From: Progne subis subis
Taxonomy: Eukaryota; Chordata; Aves; Passeriformes; Hirundinidae
DNA: 64,000 nucleotides
Direction: 5' to 3'
Assembly: GCA_022316685.1 (NCBI GenBank)
Contig: JAKJHU010001360.1
Coordinates: 1-64,000, forward strand
Within the stretch, counting starts at the first letter, position 1. Each line of letters starts with the position of its first letter. Shown here in pieces: positions 1 to 64,000 of this stretch. The position numbers and the translations under genes are program-made. Under the pieces are notes generated by a model. It saw only the letters and a program-made list of their open reading frames with translations, searched no databases and was not told the DNA's origin.

Positions 1-59526
<59,526 letters not shown>

Positions 59527-60222
59527 CTGTGAAGACAAAATAAGTACTTAGAGAGAGAGAATATAAATCCACTACAAAAATATGAACAACCAACTCAAAA
59601 TCTAAATAAATACATGAAGAGGAAAAACTTCTTTCAGCAGTCATTCAAAATAAGACAACCAGGAGCCTCTGCCCTGAAATCACACATTTAGGGAAGCAAA
59701 GAACACTATCAGACTTCTTTGCCCCCTTTCCTTTTTGCCATTTTTTTTTTTCCTTATGAACTGCTTGGCAATGGCAGGGAGGCAAACTGTCCAAATACAA
59801 ACACATAACCTGTTTTGGCCTCATATTACAAAGCAGTGTAACTTATGAAAGTAGAGCCTGTGGCTTAACTTGGGTTATTTTTAGCCCAAACTTTGCCCTT
59901 TCAGTCATTGCTCTACTGAAATGTCCCAAACATTGTTTCTCTTCAAAACCAAGGGTGACATTGCAGGAGGTAACCTCTTCTTTGCTGACAAAAACAAGGA
60001 TAGGCAGTCTTGGAAGGGAAAACAATACTTGTGCTCCCCACAGCTCCTGTCACCTTATACACTCCTCAAAATCTACAGTTCTCATGGTACTTCAAACACA
60101 GAACAGCTCCAAGTGCTCTCTTCAGAGACTGAAGAAAGATAGCTTGGAGTCTGAAAAACAAGCTGAAGGCATTCTGGGCACTGAAAACAGCTCCATAATT
60201 GAAACTGAAGGGCACTGAAGGT

Positions 60223-60245
60223 AAAAAAAAAAAAAAAAAAAAAAA
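60223..60245 (+). repeat. Poly(A) tract, 23 A
   Basis: Uninterrupted A23 followed by GGAAAAG; no attached retrocopy seen. Confidence 0.9.
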
Positions 60246-61299
60246 GGAAAAGTAACACTGGAAGAAAGATATCCTAGGAAACAGTGAAGTTTTCCATGAA
60301 AACAAAACTTGTATCATATCCCTAACTATGGAAGGGATCAAGCTAACTTCTAACTCAGAGCTCTGTAAAGCTTTGTATTAGGAAGGAAGAGACTGGCATC
60401 ACTTACTTAGTCACTCTCTACAGAAATACACGGCTCTGCCCCACTCTAACACATGTGTGCATAAAACACTAAATGCTCCTCTTGCAAACCCTACTGTGAA
60501 TGGAGACCTTGTGGTCTGTTTTATCTAAATGTATATCTATTTATTGAGAATTCTTTTAAAAAAGAGACTTAATATAACTTGCTCCAGTGGAAAATGTAGG
60601 GAGTTAATTAAATGAGTGTGCAAGAAGCTACATCAGCTCATAGGAAAGAACTGTCACATTTCTTATTTTTGAGTAATTTGTTGTGCATGACTCAACTTCA
60701 ATAGAACTAAACAAAGGCCACCTTTCTATAAAAGAAAAAAAAATTCTAAATTTCAATTCATGAACCCTTCATATATAATTTCTACTTTCTATTGCAATCA
60801 TCAGATTTGACTGAAAACACCTTGAAACATACAGAATTTGTTGTTGTTGTTCAGCATTTTTGAAGGATTTCACTATATTTTTTCCTTTTCAGAAGTTTGG
60901 ATTAAAAGGAGGAAAGTTATAGAAAAGGAAAAATAAAATGGATTTTTCATGTTTCACCAAATCATTTAATTGTCGTGACAGTATAAAAATATTTGTGAAA
61001 AGAAATTATATCAGAAAAATACACACTACTCAAGAAGCTATTTTTGATCACAAGAACTTGGGATATGGAGTAGAAATACAGACACAGATGACTGACACAT
61101 TAAAAATAGTCCCACTTTGCCAACCAAGTAAATCCCAGTGCCCTTTTCTGAGGCATGAAGAGCCCTCCCTCTCTCTTCGCCCCTTCTTACAAAGATAGCC
61201 AATGCAGAAGAGAACACACTGTATGCACAGGCTGAGTATTACAGAAAACAAAACACCTATAGTGCTGGACGCAATTTTGTTTTGTGATGGTATGTGCTG

Positions 61300-61313
61300 G
61301 CTGCCATGGTAAC
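61300..61313 (+). promoter_or_regulatory. Putative RFX X-box
   Basis: GCTGCCATGGTAAC fits both half sites of the RFX X-box (RYYNYY, 2-bp spacer, RRNRAC). It lies in a locally less AT-rich patch (61260-61480) of the 5' intron. Binding is inference from the motif only. Confidence 0.4.
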
Positions 61314-62746
61314 TTTATGGCTGCCAAGAGGAGGAGACTTGAGGGTAACTTGATCTGATTTCCAGAACAGAAGACTCTAGCTGTACCTATTTGTGGTGTA
61401 GGTAACTGCAGGGACCAGTTTCACTGCACTAACAGGTGCCAACCACGAAACCTCTGGGAACGCAAACAGCTCAGATGGGGGTAAGAAGGCATGCAGCCTT
61501 CTTACTGCAAAGGTACATCAGAAGTACCAGCACAAAGAGGGTGGGGAAAGCATTTGTCAGTTAAAAAAGAGCAGCAGAGAAGAGAAAAGCTAGTATGTTC
61601 TGATAAAGCCTTTGGTAGAGGGAATTAAAAAAAAAAATCATACAGGAACAGAGAGGTAGTGACACAGTCATACAAGAAAACTTCAATTCAAGGCTTGCCT
61701 CTGTGGAGAGAATTGATCAAAAGAACAGATCTTTGTAAAAGAATTGTTATTAAAAAAAAACACAGACACAAAAACAACTGTAGCAAATTGAAATGCTTTA
61801 AGTCTAATGGAAGGGAGACAAAATATATAGCAAAAAATGGGTTTGCAACTGTGTATTTGCAAAAATTATGTGGTGAAAAAACTGAAAACGAAATTCATTA
61901 GAACTCATAAATCAACTTTTTACTAGCAAAAATACAAAATATGAAGATGGCATAGACTTCTGTGAAGCCGAAACTAGTTTTAATGATTACGCAATTGCAA
62001 ACGTATGCAGAGACTGTTACTTCCAAGAATGTATTTAATCTAAAAGCACCTCTATTGGCTATGAAAAAAATGTGTACAATAGGGAAGGCATTTCAGCACA
62101 GGACAGCTGTGCACTACAAGAACTGAGGAACAGTTATTTTTGGTAACTTTTCAAAATTACTGTACAGTTTCAGGGCTAGAGGATAACTCAGAATTATGCA
62201 ACAGGTTAAAAATTACAGAGGGTATGTTACACAAAATGTAATTCTTGTAAATTCTTCAGTACTCTGTGTAACATACTAAAGCCATCTTCCACAAAGACAT
62301 TGATGGGATAAGTAACTTATATTACCAATAAAGCACTACTATCACACTGTGGTACTTTTTTTATTATTTTAGTCTTCTAATATGACAGAACAGAAGGGAA
62401 ACAGGAAGCTGAGACATATTCAACTTCAAGCACAAATTACAATTTTAATTGGACCCCAAAAGTAAGGAAACAAGTACTGAACAGACCAAATAAACAATGC
62501 TTCTAGAAACAGGATGAGAGATGAACTTCAACTCTAGGCTAGCACATGCCTATAGACTTGGCAGACTTACAGACTTACATAATGTCTAATGCTTAAGGAA
62601 AATTTTGCCTACAGTGCTTTTACTCTGAATTTAGCAACCAAGGTCTTCTTATAGATACATCACAGTTTGACCTATTTTCAGGTAAACTGTGATATTACAG
62701 TGTCTGAGTGGTTTTTTGTTTTGTTTTGTTTTAATCTGCTTTCTTT

Positions 62747-62766
62747 AAAAAAAAAAAAAAAAAAAA
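62747..62766 (+). repeat. Poly(A) tract, 20 A, after a GTTTT-repeat stretch
   Basis: A20 preceded by GTTTTTTGTTTTGTTTTGTTTT at 62711-62732, a low-complexity pair. Confidence 0.85.
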
Positions 62767-63608
62767 CCCAAGCAAAAAAGCACTCCAGCTTTAAAATCAA
62801 AGACTGAGTACCACACTAGTTTTCCTGTAGATCATACATCCTCTAAAACAGCAGAATCACACAGACCAAACAGGAGTGTGTTGTCATGTAACTGCCATGT
62901 AACTACCCAGCATGAATGAATGCATCCCTGATGAACACCCAGCCCGAGTGTGGTTTTTGCAGCAGGAAACTGGCCACCAATTCCATTAATCTCTGAAAAG
63001 ATCACTAAATAACCACTTCACATTGAGCTCTCTGTTGACTTTTCAAGGTTGGCAATACTTCCTTTTCTTATTTATTAACGTAAACACAAACAACAAAAAT
63101 AATACAGAAAACATGTCTGCTGACATTGTATGTTGTTATTTCTAGGACATTGACAGAACTACTTTGATTCTCAGAATGTCTAATGTGCATATAGATCTGT
63201 TACCCAATAATAACTGAAATGGGAAACCATTTGCCTTCTGTTTTAATGGAACATCTGAGTGAACAATGAACATATTTAGTAAAAACTAATGTATTTCTGA
63301 AGATCTTTTCTCTCCCTCACATTTTATCTCACTCACCAAAACCAGTACTATTACCCATGACACCATTTAAATTACTCCACATTCAGCAATCATTTACAGT
63401 ACACTCCATTACAAATTCACAAAAGAAGTGATTATGCATTAGGTTACAATTAAATGGAAGAGAAAATAAATTGAGACCTCACAGTACTCCATCCATTCCT
63501 CAAGTGAGCACCCTGCAAATTAACAAGCTACAATGTTGGCATAACCAAAAGTTAAGCAGTTAAAATCATGTGGTCCAGCTAGCACAAAAGAAGATATAGA
63601 AGGCTGTA

Positions 63609-64000
63609 TCACAGCATCATAGAGCGGCTGGGGATGGAAGGATCCTCAAAGATCATCAAGTTCCAAACCCCTTGCAGTGGCAGTCTCTAGACCAGATTGC
63701 TCCAAGTCCCATCCAAGCTCACCCCAAACACTTCCAGGGATGGAAACTAGACAGCTACTGGGGGCAACCTGTCCTAATGCATCACTACCCCCACAAGAAA
63801 GAATTTCTTCCTAGTATCTCATCTAAACCTCCTGTCTTTCAGTTGGAAACCATTCCCCTTTATCCTGTCACTACTTATCCTCATAAAAAGTCTCTCTACA
63901 CCTTTCTGGCAGGCTCCCTTCAGGTACTGGAAGGCTGCAATGAGTTCACTTCAAAGCCTTCTCAAGGCTGAACAAATCAAATTCTCTCAGCCTTTCCTAA
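63609..64000 (-). mobile_element. CR1 LINE fragment, continues past the window edge
   Basis: The plus strand opens CAGCATCATAGAGCGGCTGG and reads as reverse-complement CR1 3' region (GATCATCAAGTTCCAAACCC, GAAAGAATTTCTTCCTAGTA, AAATTCTCTCAGCCTTTCCT at the edge). Same sense as SMARCA2. The 99-codon plus-strand frame here is not a gene. Confidence 0.88.

Larger units (their letters stand above)
59527..64000 (-). other. SMARCA2 intron upstream of window exon 1 (5' side off window)
   Basis: 4474 bp visible. The GC-rich start-codon exon (MSTPTDPGAM in human) was looked for and is not here. It contains poly(A) runs at 60223-60245 and 62747-62766, an RFX-type X-box at 61300-61313 and a CR1 at the right edge. 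Confidence 0.85.

Noticed and set aside
59527..64000. Initiator exon of SMARCA2 in the upstream stretch
   Set aside because: No GC-rich Pro/Gly/Ser-coding block like the human MSTPTDPGAM region is present on the minus strand.

Overview
This is eukaryotic, almost certainly avian, nuclear DNA. It is AT-rich and carries CR1 LINE fragments ending in the bird-type ATTCTGTG octamers, plus solo LTRs of bird ERV families. It is filled by one large multi-exon gene on the minus strand, SMARCA2 (BRM), the ATPase of BAF (SWI/SNF) chromatin-remodelling complexes. The repeat mix suggests a neoavian bird, perhaps a passerine, but this is inference. SMARCA2 is Z-linked in birds, so the window is probably from the Z chromosome or a gametologue.

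Twenty-five coding exons can be placed to the base, from 59526 down to 3605. They join in one open frame of 3525 nt (1175 codons) with matching phases at every junction. The visible protein starts just after the initiator exon (about 75 residues in the human protein), which must lie above 64000. It runs through the proline-rich N-terminus, QLQ, HSA, BRK, both helicase lobes (motifs I-VI) and the start of the SnAC region. The C-terminal part with the bromodomain must lie below base 1. Residue numbers in the entries count from the first visible residue.

Layout from high to low coordinates: 59.5-64 kb is the intron after the missing start exon; 46.6-59.5 kb has four N-terminal exons, including a 102-nt cassette with a BRG1-like TWPEG segment; 39.6-41.5 kb has the HSA exons; 26.2-33.7 kb has the linker, BRK and acidic exons; 17.7-24.5 kb is helicase lobe 1 and the Snf2 insertion; 7.0-15.4 kb is lobe 2; 3.6 kb is the last visible exon. 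All introns are GT-AG except one GC-AG.

Introns hold the mobile DNA: CR1 fragments near 1.3-2.2, 10.7-12.1, 33.8-37.0, 56.1-57.0 and 63.6-64 kb, and LTRs near 7.8-8.4, 9.3-9.9, 11.1-11.5 and 44.4-44.8 kb. One LTR sits inside a CR1 with a clean 6-bp target duplication. I found no second protein-coding gene, no RNA gene and no CRISPR array. The most notable points are the BRG1-like cassette exon, the GC donor, the very short polyglutamine run, the nested LTR, a 44-bp triplication inside a CR1 and the opposed CR1 copies in one intron.
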